Assembly: GCA_958430865.1 (NCBI GenBank)
Contig: CAUDNR010002101.1
Coordinates: forward strand, 74,918-85,826
Direction: 5' to 3'
DNA: 10,909 nt
From: Entrophospora sp. SA101
Taxonomy: Eukaryota > Glomeromycota > Glomeromycetes > Entrophosporales > Entrophosporaceae
The notes beneath the pieces are model-generated. The model searched no databases. It was given only the letters and a program-made list of their open reading frames with translations, and was not told the origin of the DNA. Both the position numbers and the translations under genes were made by a program. Below are positions 1 to 8,074 of this stretch, in pieces; position 1 is the first letter of the stretch; each line of letters opens with the position of its first letter.

Positions 1-43
1 TGTTGTGTTGAGGAGAATCTTTGCTTCCCAGAACCAGAAAGAA

Positions 44-485
44 CCAAAAAAAATATAGTTATTAATCCTAGTATAATTGCCTTATTTGTTTTGTCATATC
101 CAATAATCACTCCAAGTGTATTGAGAATTAATTACATTTAAAAAATTTAATAAAAATATAAAACCAGATTCCGCAGCTTTTCTTTTTTCATATAAAAGCT
201 TCAAATAAATGCCAATGCAAATATCCAATGCTAATAAGGATGCATCAACAAAATATAAGATAGAATTGATTCACTAATAATAACAACAGAAGATGAATCA
301 ATATCTTCGTGTAATAAAGGTGGTGAAATAAATGAAGGGGAGATTAGAGCATGAGAAGAAGAAATAGTGGAAGAAGTGAGAATAATTGAGGAAGTGGAAA
401 CAATGGAAGAGGAAATAGTTAAAAAAAAGGGTGGATGATTAAAAATAAAAATAAAAGAATGACAATTTTTTAACATTAAGGGCAG
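44..485 (-). pseudogene. Truncated, frameshifted paralog of the 414-aa membrane protein gene at 6701-7945
   Basis: Read on the minus strand, this stretch aligns with the first ~165 codons of the intact gene at 6701-7945. Shared landmarks in order are NVKKL at the start, a Ser/Thr-rich stretch with TISSSHALIS (intact copy TISSSHTLIS), the SPPLxxEDxDS segment, and KRKAAES followed by a hydrophobic run. The frame is broken by one missing base near 260-275, which puts a stop at 231-233, and by four extra bases near 131-137. The signal-peptide region is also out of frame, with an in-frame stop soon after NVKKL. Similarity stops at about base 44, so the C-terminal 250 residues are absent. An 81-codon open frame (231-476) survives by chance and should not be called as a gene. 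Confidence 0.8.
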
Positions 486-496
486 AGTGTACGTAG

Positions 497-518
497 CACT
501 ATGATACTAGTACTAGTG
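497..518. repeat. Short palindrome around ACTAGTACTAGT
   Basis: ACTAGTACTAGT (506-517) is a perfect 12-bp palindrome inside a slightly longer imperfect one (CACTA...TAGTG). It lies just beyond the start side of the broken membrane-protein copy. No function can be assigned. The rest of 486-800 is AT-rich and I see no gene in it, only homopolymer-rich sequence near 690-710. Confidence 0.4.
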
Positions 519-800
519 GATAATTTTTTGGCCGCCGATTATTAAAGTACCCAATTATTTGATAATTTTATCTACCCCGATCATATATCACGTTATTAAA
601 AAATGTTCGGGTAAATGTGTGGGAATTGAATTTGTATTAGCAAAGAAAAATTTAGACGAATGATGAAGAAAAATATAAAAATAAAAAAATATATTTATTT
701 TTTTTTTTTGTGTATTTTAAAACAATTTACTTACGACATTCTTGCTTTAATTTGACGTAATAGTTTACAACTTTGGCAAAATTTCATCAAACAAGATTAA

Positions 801-1030
801 CAGTGATCAATTCAATTGTTTCCATAAGCATAAATTTGAATTTTTAGTTATAGGTTTAAAAAGTTCCACAATAGTAATAGCTGTTGATTACCATCCCAAC
901 TAATGTTGTGTTTTTTTGGCGAAATGTTATCAAGTCCACTACTAATCAAGTCAAAAATGACGAAAGTAAAAATATTGACTTAAGCCAAAGCTCTTAACTA
1001 AAATCAAAAGTCATACTAAAGTAAAAACTT
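801..1030 (+). repeat. Dispersed repeat, copy A (sister of 8409-8611)
   Basis: Starting at CAGTGAT, this segment aligns with 8409-8611 over its whole length. The best-kept blocks are ATAGCTGTTGAT, TTATCAAGTCCACTA, AAGTCAAAAATGACGAAAG, CTTAAGCCAAAG and ACTAAAATCAAAA. Copy A carries small insertions, about 15 bp near 904-920 among them. Both copies have the same orientation relative to the related membrane-protein genes beside them (44-485 and 6701-7945). A weaker echo of CTTTGACTAAAATC occurs near 1151-1164. It could be part of a segmental duplication or a transposon family of unknown type; I see no open frame or terminal repeats. Confidence 0.7.
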
Positions 1031-1207
1031 ATAATCCAACTGCTAAAATTCACACATGATAGCGAAATAGGTTAGCACTTGAAAATAATTTCGAACAATC
1101 GAACCTTAAACATTTCGAATTCAAACTTAATATTAATATAAATATAAAAGCTTTGACTAAAATCGAAATAAAAATCAAACAGCAAAGAGTTTGAAATATC
1201 ATGTGAA

Positions 1208-1444
1208 CTACATCATATCCGCAGCAGTAGTAAGGGCCTCCATGTGAATACTATTGTAGCCCATACAATTTTTAGTGTCTTTTTCCAGTAGAATTATTAT
1301 TATTTCTCCTCTGAATAAATTATAAACAATTTTAACCAATTCTGATCTGAAACCGAAACCAACCGAACGGTTTAAGGAATTCAAAAGGGTCACAGCATTG
1401 GTTTTGATTTTTGCCACGAGTATTTCGATTTCGCTAAATTTCAT
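1208..1444 (-). CDS. Small hypothetical protein, 78 aa (uncertain)
   Basis: This is an open frame of 78 codons with an ATG start on the minus strand. Its amino-acid mix is fairly normal (not the Ile/Asn/Lys repeats seen in chance frames here), and the bases are less AT-biased than the neighbouring sequence. I recognise no domain, signal peptide or membrane segment. The most distinctive part is a mid-protein stretch reading SVGFGFRSELVKIV. It is divergent from the PalI-like gene at 1746, with about 300 bp between starts. It could be one exon of a longer gene, a gene relic or a chance frame. Without a homolog or transcript the call stays weak. Confidence 0.25.
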   Translation of the reverse strand: MKFSEIEILVAKIKTNAVTLLNSLNRSVGFGFRSELVKIVYNLFRGEIIIILLEKDTKNCMGYNSIHMEALTTAADMM

Positions 1445-1476
1445 TGATGATTAAAAATTGCCAAATGAAGAAATGT

Positions 1477-1660
1477 CTATGACAAAAAATTGAGCTTTCA
1501 TATTTTCATATGGCCAATCTTTGTCATAGGTAAATTTATATAACATTTTAAAAGTGCCAAGACAAAAAAAATTTTGCGCATGTTAATAATAGAATAATAA
1601 AAAGCCAACATAGGAGCATGTGTTTACATATTTTTAATTTGAGAAATTATGACAAAAAAT
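1477..1660. promoter_or_regulatory. Repeated TATGACAAA motif upstream of the PalI-like gene
   Basis: CTATGACAAA (1477-1486) and its exact inverse TTTGTCATAG (1520-1529) form a 10-bp inverted pair. TATGACAAAAAAT occurs at both 1478-1490 and 1648-1660, and a degraded form (GACAAAAAAA) lies near 1561. All sit within 270 bp upstream of the start codon at 1746. This is compatible with binding sites for a dimeric regulator, but poly-A-rich motifs recur by chance in such AT-rich DNA. Confidence 0.25.
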
Positions 1661-1745
1661 GATTCTCCGTTTAGTTTTTGAATTTGTATCGAAATCCTTG
1701 TCTTATCCCGTATTTTTTTTATCAAAAACGATTCCTTTATAAGCG

Positions 1746-2443
1746 ATGGGGGTGGTTTCGGCTAACCTTGTTAAAAATGCAAACTTTATTGGAACTGTTC
1801 TGTCGTTTTTCACATTTGTGTGTCTTCTTTTATTAAACTTTGGTGTGCCAATAATTAAGTCAATTTATATTGCGAGTGTTGTGATAATTAACGATGGTGT
1901 AAATCGACAAGAAATTATATTTGGAATATATGGCATTTGTAAGCAAATCACCCAAATCGACTCAAATGTAACTATGTTAACATGCATAAGTGATGGTGTT
2001 GATAATGACGATTTGGGCATTTCAGCTAAAAGCACAAAATTATTGTTGTCCATGTATACCATTGGTAATATACTTACTTGTTAATTATTTAAAAATATGA
2101 AATATTATATATAACAAATTAGTTATTTTTAGGTGCAATGACATCATTCGTATTAATATTGCTGTGCATTCGTAATCATATGACCAACAGAAGTCCGGCG
2201 TTGATTTTCGCATTATCCAATTCTTTGATCATTTTGTTAGCAATAGGAGGACAAATTGATCTTTTTTTAAAAATCAATAATTTTTATCCTATAACTGATG
2301 GTCAATATGGATTAACTAAAAAATTTGGCAGTAACGGGTTTGTTATCGGGATTGTATCTCTTTTATTCTCATTCTTAACAGCCTTTTCACTTTACCTTAG
2401 AAGACAAGCTGAAATCATTATAACGATAACAGAATGTGACTAA
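1746..2443 (+). CDS. SUR7/PalI (Rim9-like) family four-pass membrane protein, two exons
   Basis: Joining 1746-2064 to 2133-2443 gives a 209-residue protein ending at TAA. It has four hydrophobic segments, at roughly residues 13-37, 102-122, 128-147 and 174-196. The long loop after the first segment holds FGIYGIC (residues 59-65) and a second Cys at 80. This matches the fungal SUR7/PalI layout: one N-terminal span, an extracytoplasmic loop with a G-[LIF]-[WYF]-G-x-C-like motif plus another Cys, then three spans. Known members act at the plasma membrane, in eisosomes (Sur7) or in ambient-pH sensing (PalI/Rim9). Which role applies here cannot be told. There is no long C-terminal tail; the protein ends soon after span 4 with RRQAEIIITITECD. 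The start has G at -3 and +4, a fair context. The two exons read separately look like two ORFs of 112 and 101 codons, which is an intron-retention artefact. Confidence 0.75.
2065..2132 (+). other. Spliceosomal intron of the PalI-like gene (68 nt)
   Basis: The donor is G|GTAATA at 2065 and the acceptor TTTTTAG|GT ends at 2132. ATAAC at 2111-2115 is a likely branch site about 18 nt before the acceptor. Splicing joins a phase-1 G to GT, giving ...YTI-G-AMTSF... in frame and restoring the second transmembrane segment. Without splicing, the frame stops five codons past the donor codon. Confidence 0.85.
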
Positions 2444-2905
2444 TCAAACTAATCAAATACATCAAATATCTTCCAATATTTTACCTAAATTTGATTTAGT
2501 ATATATATCATTATCAATGTAATTTTTTGTTAAAATTAATTTGGAGTTAATTAGTAAAACATAATTATTATTATCTTTTATGCTAACGAAATTAACATCA
2601 TTTTTGTATTAGTCATGATAATAGTAAACACCTAATTGTTGATCTGTGAATGAGTCAGAGCATTCATATGAAATTCAAATCGCGTCAAGTTTAATATGAT
2701 AATAGCAATGTGTTTTCATGATCAAAGTTGGCTTTTTTTGTTTGGCGATAACAGCAAAATCCTTCCGTTATAGGTTTAAATTGTTCCATTTTAAAATTTG
2801 AATGAAATTATCAACTATATTATTTCCAGACTAATGCAAAATCCATCAGTGTCTTGTCGATTTACACTTTTCGGTTTACCCAAATCTGGATAGAGCTGTA
2901 AAAAT
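2444..2905. other. Intergenic AT-rich stretch, no gene seen
   Basis: This holds the 3' flank of the PalI-like gene. No open frame of note and no clear motif was found. TTATAGGTTTAAATTGTTCC (2769-2788) resembles TTATAGGTTTAAAAAGTTCC in repeat copy A (848-867), so a fragment of that repeat family may lie here. Confidence 0.4.
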
Positions 2906-3077
2906 TTATTTTCCCTCTTTAATATCATCAGGATGTTCTTTTTCAGCCTTGCGTCTTTGTTCTGCGTTTATAAATGCACAAGTCAGCCAATATCATAAAA
3001 GGTACACAAGAATTCCTTCAAATAGATCAATCAATAAACAAAATGGGTATATACTTGCTTGGAAAGAAAATCCTACC
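2906..3077 (-). CDS. Possible last two exons of an unrecognised small gene
   Basis: On the minus strand, 2961-2906 reads QRRKAEKEHPDDIKEGK followed by TAA, a charged and coding-like C-terminus. A good intron precedes it (3054-2962, 93 nt) with donor GTATAT, branch-like GGCTGAC and acceptor CGCAG. A 23-nt exon at 3077-3055 would join in frame as VGFSFQAK and is itself preceded by a T-rich tract and CTTCAG. Upstream exons would lie inside the 831-bp duplicated unit, and I could not find them. The duplication edge (3027) falls within this intron, so the short exon is also present at 3908-3886. I do not recognise the product. It could be a gene relic or chance. Confidence 0.22.
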
Positions 3078-3857
3078 CTGAAGAAAAAAAATAACTCCAC
3101 TTGACTTGATTAATATTATTTTATTCGGATTGAGTTATCACTAGGGAAGATACTCCTTCATCGTCAGAATCAACTTATGCTACACATCCATCCAGGCTTT
3201 ACTTTTGAATCAGTCTTCTAAAACTTATCTGTTGTTTCTATACTGATTTACTTACATGAATCTCACAAAATTATACCCTGACTAATGAACAAATCATCTG
3301 AGAAACACTTTTATTATTTATAGTATTTATAGATGATAATAAAAAAATATAAAATAAAAATAAAAATAAAAATAAGTGGAATGATGATAGATCATTTCAA
3401 TCACAATGAATGGTTTACTCTAATTATGATAGTATTTGTTCACCAAATAGCACTTCCTTATAATAATAAAAAGACCAATGTGAAATTCCAATAATCAGAT
3501 GAATAAAATTTATTCATAAGTCTAAATTCATTTGATTAGAATTATAAATGTGATAATTTATAACATAATAAAAATAATATTAATGTTGAAATTGATATTT
3601 AATTTTAAAATTAACAATTAAATAATTGATTATAATTACCATTATTATTATTATTCAAATTCATTTGATTAAATCTATAAATATGATAATAAAACTAATA
3701 TTATTAATATTGATATTGATATTGATGTCAATTGTGACTTTTGAATCAATAATCAAACAATTACCATTATTAATATTATCTAAATCAATCTGTTTAGAAT
3801 TACCCTTATTAATACTAATAATTGTAACTATATTGGAATTTACAGGTTGGGGAAGAT
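3027..3857 (+). repeat. Tandem duplication of 831 bp, copy 1
   Basis: Every stretch compared by eye between this copy and 3858-4688 matches at a constant offset of 831. This includes the A-runs and the (TAAAAA)n tract at 3349-3375. The left edge is set by ...AGA|TCAATCAATAAAC and the junction by GGGGAAGAT|TCAATCAATAAAC, with only a single shared T. The unit contains the 3' end of the minus-strand kinase relic and its downstream flank. Part of the unit is itself an older imperfect repeat about 130 bp apart: AAATTCATTTGATTA at both ~3525 and ~3658, and AATTACCATTATTA at ~3636 and ~3759. Confidence 0.9.
3661..3857 (-). pseudogene. Orphan duplicate of the kinase C-terminal tail
   Basis: The minus strand encodes NLPQPVNSN followed by an Ile/Asn/Asp-rich tail with a (GATATT)n-encoded DINININ run, ending in a stop at 3661-3663. 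It matches the tail of the kinase relic at 4492-4689, but is cut off from any kinase domain by the tandem-duplication junction. The ATG-started frame at 3861 exists only because the junction happens to create a Met codon. Confidence 0.7.
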
Positions 3858-4688
3858 TCAATCAATAAACAAAATGGGTATATACTTGCTTGGAAAGAAA
3901 ATCCTACCCTGAAGAAAAAAAATAACTCCACTTGACTTGATTAATATTATTTTATTCGGATTGAGTTATCACTAGGGAAGATACTCCTTCATCGTCAGAA
4001 TCAACTTATGCTACACATCCATCCAGGCTTTACTTTTGAATCAGTCTTCTAAAACTTATCTGTTGTTTCTATACTGATTTACTTACATGAATCTCACAAA
4101 ATTATACCCTGACTAATGAACAAATCATCTGAGAAACACTTTTATTATTTATAGTATTTATAGATGATAATAAAAAAATATAAAATAAAAATAAAAATAA
4201 AAATAAGTGGAATGATGATAGATCATTTCAATCACAATGAATGGTTTACTCTAATTATGATAGTATTTGTTCACCAAATAGCACTTCCTTATAATAATAA
4301 AAAGACCAATGTGAAATTCCAATAATCAGATGAATAAAATTTATTCATAAGTCTAAATTCATTTGATTAGAATTATAAATGTGATAATTTATAACATAAT
4401 AAAAATAATATTAATGTTGAAATTGATATTTAATTTTAAAATTAACAATTAAATAATTGATTATAATTACCATTATTATTATTATTCAAATTCATTTGAT
4501 TAAATCTATAAATATGATAATAAAACTAATATTATTAATATTGATATTGATATTGATGTCAATTGTGACTTTTGAATCAATAATCAAACAATTACCATTA
4601 TTAATATTATCTAAATCAATCTGTTTAGAATTACCCTTATTAATACTAATAATTGTAACTATATTGGAATTTACAGGTTGGGGAAGAT
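3858..4688 (+). repeat. Tandem duplication of 831 bp, copy 2
   Basis: This is the second copy of the 831-bp unit, continuous at its right edge with the rest of the kinase relic (GGGGAAGATT|TGGAAAATTC). It is therefore the ancestral position and copy 1 is the added one. No base difference from copy 1 was found by reading. The 80- to 86-codon plus-strand frames in both copies are Ile/Leu-only shadows of the low-complexity tail. Confidence 0.9.
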
Positions 4689-5596
4689 TTGGAAAATTCA
4701 ATAATCTACTTGTATAAACAGCATTTGGATGAACAATTGCTGTAATTGTTGAAGGATTAAAGGGGTTTTATTAAATATTTTCTGATTCCTTTTAATTCAT
4801 CAAGCTGTTTTTCAGAATAATTAGACCTATTTGATTGATATGGATATGAATCAACTTGCATCTTTCCAAAGAGTAATAATTTCTAAAATTTCATTTGCCA
4901 TTGGTCTTTTTCAGCATCTGTGCATCTGTGTGCTAATTTAATATAACATTCTGGAGTATTATCTGAAAAAAATAGGCCTTAAGCCACCACAGATCTTGAA
5001 AGCAAGATCTAGATCATATGGTTGATCTTTGAATGGTTGTTGACATGTTGATGTTTTTAACATTAAAATCCCAAAGCTATAGATGTCAGATTTTTGTGTG
5101 TAAGGTTTCTTATTTAAAACCTCTGGTGCAACATATGGCAATACTCCAAATATATCATCTTTCACTTGATGGTTCTTGATCAGCTGGACCTGATAACCCT
5201 AAATCTGCAATCATTGCTTGGGATAAATGTTGAAAATATAAAATATTACCACAGTGAAGATCATGGTGCATAAGTCTTTTAAATATTATAAAGCATTTTA
5301 ATTCTCTTGTCCCATTTTCTATGCTTTAATTTTATATAATTTTTCAAACCTCCACTGTCTGTATATTCATTATTGAAACATATTCTTTTGTATCTGGATC
5401 TTGTGAAATACCATAAATATTAACAATTTTCTTATACCATGGTCCTATAAATTTAATGTGATTTTGAAGCTTTATGAAATTAATAAAAATTTAATATGTT
5501 ATTTAAAAATCAATAATTGTCAATTAATTATATCAAATTTTTTATGAGAGTTTTTAAATTTTTTTAATGCTACATAACTACCTTCGCAATAATATC
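4492..5596 (-). pseudogene. Decayed protein kinase (Tyr-kinase-like family expanded in Glomeromycotina)
   Basis: Reading the minus strand and changing frame where needed gives kinase motifs in order. CEGSYVALKKF (~5588-5556) holds the ATP-binding Lys. IVNIYGISQDPDTKEYVSIMN (~5435-5371) is the GISxDPxTxxY hinge-side segment. Then come MHHDLHCGNIL (~5271-5239; HHD in place of the usual HRD), MIADLGLSGPAD (the DFG position reads DLG), GVLPYVAPEVL with YTQKSDIYSFGILM (5146-5070), and CGGLRP. A linker (SNYSEKQLDEL) and NAVYTSRLLNFPNLPQPVNSN lead to a low-complexity tail with a stop at 4492. Breaks: after the Lys segment, after YVSIMN, a stop before the catalytic loop, before KDDIFG (~5165), in a T-run after CGGLRP (~4965), and three more in the C-terminal linker. 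The longest open piece, 4959-5165, is 68 codons. No start codon or Gly-rich loop was found. At least seven lesions make a working kinase very unlikely. Confidence 0.85.
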
Positions 5597-5990
5597 TTAT
5601 TTAATTAGATGATGTTTTAATAAAGGTTTACTTTGTGTTTTAAAAGTTATTTTTAAACTATAATTCCTACTGTCTGGTATTGTAAAGAAACAAAAAAGTA
5701 AAGTTATTTGATTAGATGATGTTTTAATAAAGTTTATTTTGTGTTGTAAAAGTTAATTTATAATATAATACTTACAATCTGGTCATTATAAAGTGATAAA
5801 AAATAAAATTATTTAACTAGATGATGTTTTAATAAAGTTTTACTTTGTGTTGTAAAAGTTAATTTTATAATATGATAATACTTTCACTAAGAAAAAAAAA
5901 ATTTTTTATGTTTTAAAAATTAATCATAACAATAATACTTACTCCTGGTTATTACATATTATAATGAATAAAATTATTTAGTTAATTTAT
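5597..5990. repeat. Tandem array, ~105-bp unit, about 3.5 copies
   Basis: Units start at 5597, 5704 and 5809 with TTATTT[AG]AxTAGATGATGTTTTAATAAAG, followed by TTTxCTTTGTGTTxTAAAAGTTA and a variable AT-rich half ending in CTGGT-ATT. A shortened unit (~5905-5973) and a unit start (5974) follow. On the minus strand two units carry the identical donor-like GTAAGTATTAT (5775-5765 and 5942-5932), and each unit has CCAG just before that position. The first unit ends in CTAATTAAATAAG directly before the kinase ATP-lysine segment, where an intron acceptor would be expected. The array therefore probably grew from an intron at the 5' side of the kinase relic. Confidence 0.75.
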
Positions 5991-6195
5991 AACGTAGAAT
6001 TTAGCTAAATATTATTATAAAGTAAAATATTAATTTAAGATGCAAATTCTATTTTATTATATTTTTTAATTTTTAAAATAGTTATAAGAAAATACCCTCA
6101 TTAATTTTTTTTTATATGAAAATAAATACCAGGCAACTCTTTTTACTCCTATTATATAAAAAAGGATATATAGAAAGTCAGCGCAGTACTGAAGC

Positions 6196-6240
6196 TAGGG
6201 ATGGGCGGTTTCACTAACAAACAGTTTTGAACTAACGGTT
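6196..6240 (+). mobile_element. Possible hAT-like transposon end
   Basis: TAGGGATGGGCGGTTT (6196-6211) resembles the TAGGGATGGGC-type termini common in hAT elements. It is followed by two related blocks, CGGTTTCACTAAC and AGTTTTGAACTAACGGTT. No matching inverted end and no 8-bp target duplication was found in the window, so this is at best one remnant end. Confidence 0.25.
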
Positions 6241-6586
6241 GAAAATAATACTTTAAAAATCTGGCTGACATTGCTATTATGTATAGTATCCGAATATGCA
6301 TAATTTCCATAATAATTATTTTACAATAACTAATGTAATTAAATATAAAGAAATATGTTTAAATTACTATAATAAGATCTAATCAAAAATGTCTGATGCA
6401 ATGAGAGGGTAATAATAATGATAACAACAACAAGCAATAAACATATTAATTAATATGTGCCAATTGATATTATTTTTCTTGTTTATTTAATTGGAAAAGT
6501 AAAGGAGTCTTTACAAACATATAAAATAAATTTTGTAAAATTCCTTTATTAATATTAAAAATCTCAAAGAAAAATTTCAGAGAGTG

Positions 6587-6625
6587 ATGAACCAACATTA
6601 TTTCTCACTCTTTTTTTTGGTTCAT
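6587..6625. other. Imperfect hairpin in the 3' flank of the membrane-protein gene
   Basis: ATGAACCAA (6587-6595) pairs exactly with TTGGTTCAT (6617-6625) across a 21-nt loop. It lies 75-115 bp beyond the stop codon of the minus-strand gene at 6701, so it would be in the 3' UTR or just past it. No role is known. Confidence 0.3.
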
Positions 6626-6700
6626 TATTATTTATTGTTAAATTTCTCTAGTAAAAAAATACATCATGCATACATCTTTAATAATTTAATAGCTACAAGT

Positions 6701-7945
6701 CTAGATGCCAAGATTCATTATTAAATAATATCCTAAATTTGCTAAAAATTTTAAATAAGGTCCAGCACAGAGAATAATTTCATGGTAAATATTAGGAAGA
6801 ATCCCAAATATAATGAAGGATATTTGTATTGGCATTTGCACATATCCTAGTGAAATAATAATTAAAAAAGCACCAATAATGAAGAAAATAATACCAAAAT
6901 AAATAGGCATCAAAAGAAAATAAAGAGAGAGGCCAATGCCAAATGAAAACAAACCAATTAAAATATATGATATAACATATACTATTGCTCCTATAAAACA
7001 TACACCAAGTAAACAAAATTTAAGAAAAATTGTCTTTAACTCCACAAAAAAAAGGTTTAGAAATTCATTGAATTCCAAATACATTTGAGATTTCCCCAAC
7101 ATTCGAGCTTTCTGATACAAAAACCTGAGTGATGCTGCAAAGGATAAACAAATAGTAATCAATACAATTATATTATCATATTGAGGATATAGGATCACAC
7201 CTTGAACAGTTGATGGAATAATTAATAGTATTGGTTTTAGAAATTCATCATAATTACTGATCAAAATCATAATTATTTTAAAAATTTCAATATTAAAAGA
7301 ATTGTAATCTTTTGAATTATTATACAAGCGAACTGCATTTAAAAAATTTATAAAAGCTGTAGAAATTATCATGTCCTTTTTAAATTCAATCTTGGTTGGT
7401 TTATAACTCAAAAATTCTGAATCATAATATATTATTATTACTGGAAAACCCCAAAAAATCATAGTTGTTAATCCTTGTAGAATTGCCTTTGTTGTTAAAT
7501 CACATCCAATGATCATTCCAAGTGTACTGAGAATTATACTTAAAAAATTTAATATAATTATAAAATCAGACTCAGCAGCTTTTCTCTTTTTATATAAAGA
7601 CTCTAAATGACTGAAAATGAAAAAATCCAATACTAATAAGGACACATCAATAAGATATAAAATATGATATGATTCATCAATATTAGTGGCAGAAAATGAA
7701 TCAACATTTTCGTTGAATAAAGGTGGTGAAAGAGATGAATGGGAAATTAGAGTGTGAGAAGAGGAAGTAGGGGATGAAGAGAAAATAGTGGATGAAATTA
7801 GGGTATGAGAAGAGGAAATAGTGGAAGGAGAGAGTGGAGGTGGTGGAGCTCTAACAATAGGAATCAAAAATAAACATAATAAAAGAGTGATTAATGTAAG
7901 TTTTTTAGAAAAGAATGTCAGTTTTTTAACATTAAAATATTCCAT
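6701..7945 (-). CDS. Multi-pass membrane protein of unknown family, 414 aa
   Basis: This is a single uninterrupted frame, ATG (context AAAATGG) to TAG. Residues 1-33 look like a signal peptide (Lys-rich start, LLLCLFLIPIVRA). Residues 34-90 are a Pro- then Ser/Thr-rich, probably extracellular segment with a 17-residue repeat (SSSHTLIS at 44-51 and 61-68). Hydrophobic segments follow at about 94-113, 126-147, 155-173, 238-252, 258-275, 306-333, 334-368 (probably two spans) and 371-395, giving 7-9 spans. A conserved basic KKRKAAES (119-126) lies between the first two. I recognise no known family; transporter or receptor roles would be guesses. A broken paralog at 44-485 shows it belongs to a family that duplicates. 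No intron is needed. It is probably active, since the frame is intact while nearby relics are not. Confidence 0.75.
   Translation of the reverse strand: MEYFNVKKLTFFSKKLTLITLLLCLFLIPIVRAPPPPLSPSTISSSHTLISSTIFSSSPTSSSHTLISHSSLSPPLFNENVDSFSATNIDESYHILYLIDVSLLVLDFFIFSHLESLYKKRKAAESDFIIILNFLSIILSTLGMIIGCDLTTKAILQGLTTMIFWGFPVIIIYYDSEFLSYKPTKIEFKKDMIISTAFINFLNAVRLYNNSKDYNSFNIEIFKIIMILISNYDEFLKPILLIIPSTVQGVILYPQYDNIIVLITICLSFAASLRFLYQKARMLGKSQMYLEFNEFLNLFFVELKTIFLKFCLLGVCFIGAIVYVISYILIGLFSFGIGLSLYFLLMPIYFGIIFFIIGAFLIIISLGYVQMPIQISFIIFGILPNIYHEIILCAGPYLKFLANLGYYLIMNLGI
7743..7836 (-). repeat. In-frame 51-bp direct repeat coding the Ser/Thr-rich segment
   Basis: GAAATTAG-(A/G)G(T)GTGAGAAGAGGAA-type sequence recurs at 7743 and 7794, a spacing of 51 bp or 17 codons. 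It encodes SSSHTLIS twice in the 414-aa protein. The paralog at 44-485 has only one clear copy (SSSHALIS). Copy number may therefore vary between family members, as in many fungal surface proteins. Confidence 0.65.
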
Positions 7946-8074
7946 TTTGGAAAATAAATGGAGAAAAAAATAACAATAATTTCATAATACTTTGGAAAGA
8001 AAATTTTAAATTAATTCTTTACTAAAAAAGAAATATTGTTTGTAATTACAATATTCGCAGGAACCAATCAGGTT

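Larger units (their letters stand above)
5991..6700. other. AT-rich intergenic stretch, no gene seen
   Basis: This separates the kinase relic with its tandem array from the 3' end of the membrane-protein gene. No open frame or convincing exon was found on either strand. The only notable items are a transposon-end-like motif at 6196-6240 and an imperfect hairpin at 6587-6625. If the kinase once had further 5' exons they would lie here, but none is recognisable. Confidence 0.4.

Noticed and set aside
231..476. 81-codon minus-strand ORF as an independent gene
   Set aside because: It is the surviving open part of the frameshifted paralog of the 6701-7945 gene.
1865..2062. Minus-strand 65-codon ORF
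   Set aside because: Antisense shadow of exon 1 of the PalI-like gene.
3626..3868. Plus-strand hydrophobic ORF of 80 codons, and its twin at 4457-4717
   Set aside because: Almost only Ile/Leu/Met from low-complexity AT repeats; it is the antisense shadow of the kinase tail, repeated because the DNA is duplicated.
5597..5990. CRISPR-like array
   Set aside because: Repeats adjoin directly with no regular unique spacers, units vary along their whole length, and the context is eukaryotic.
6792..7016. Second minus-strand ORF of 74 codons within the membrane-protein gene
   Set aside because: Alternative frame of the 414-aa gene; Trp/Phe/Tyr-rich composition results from the frame shift.
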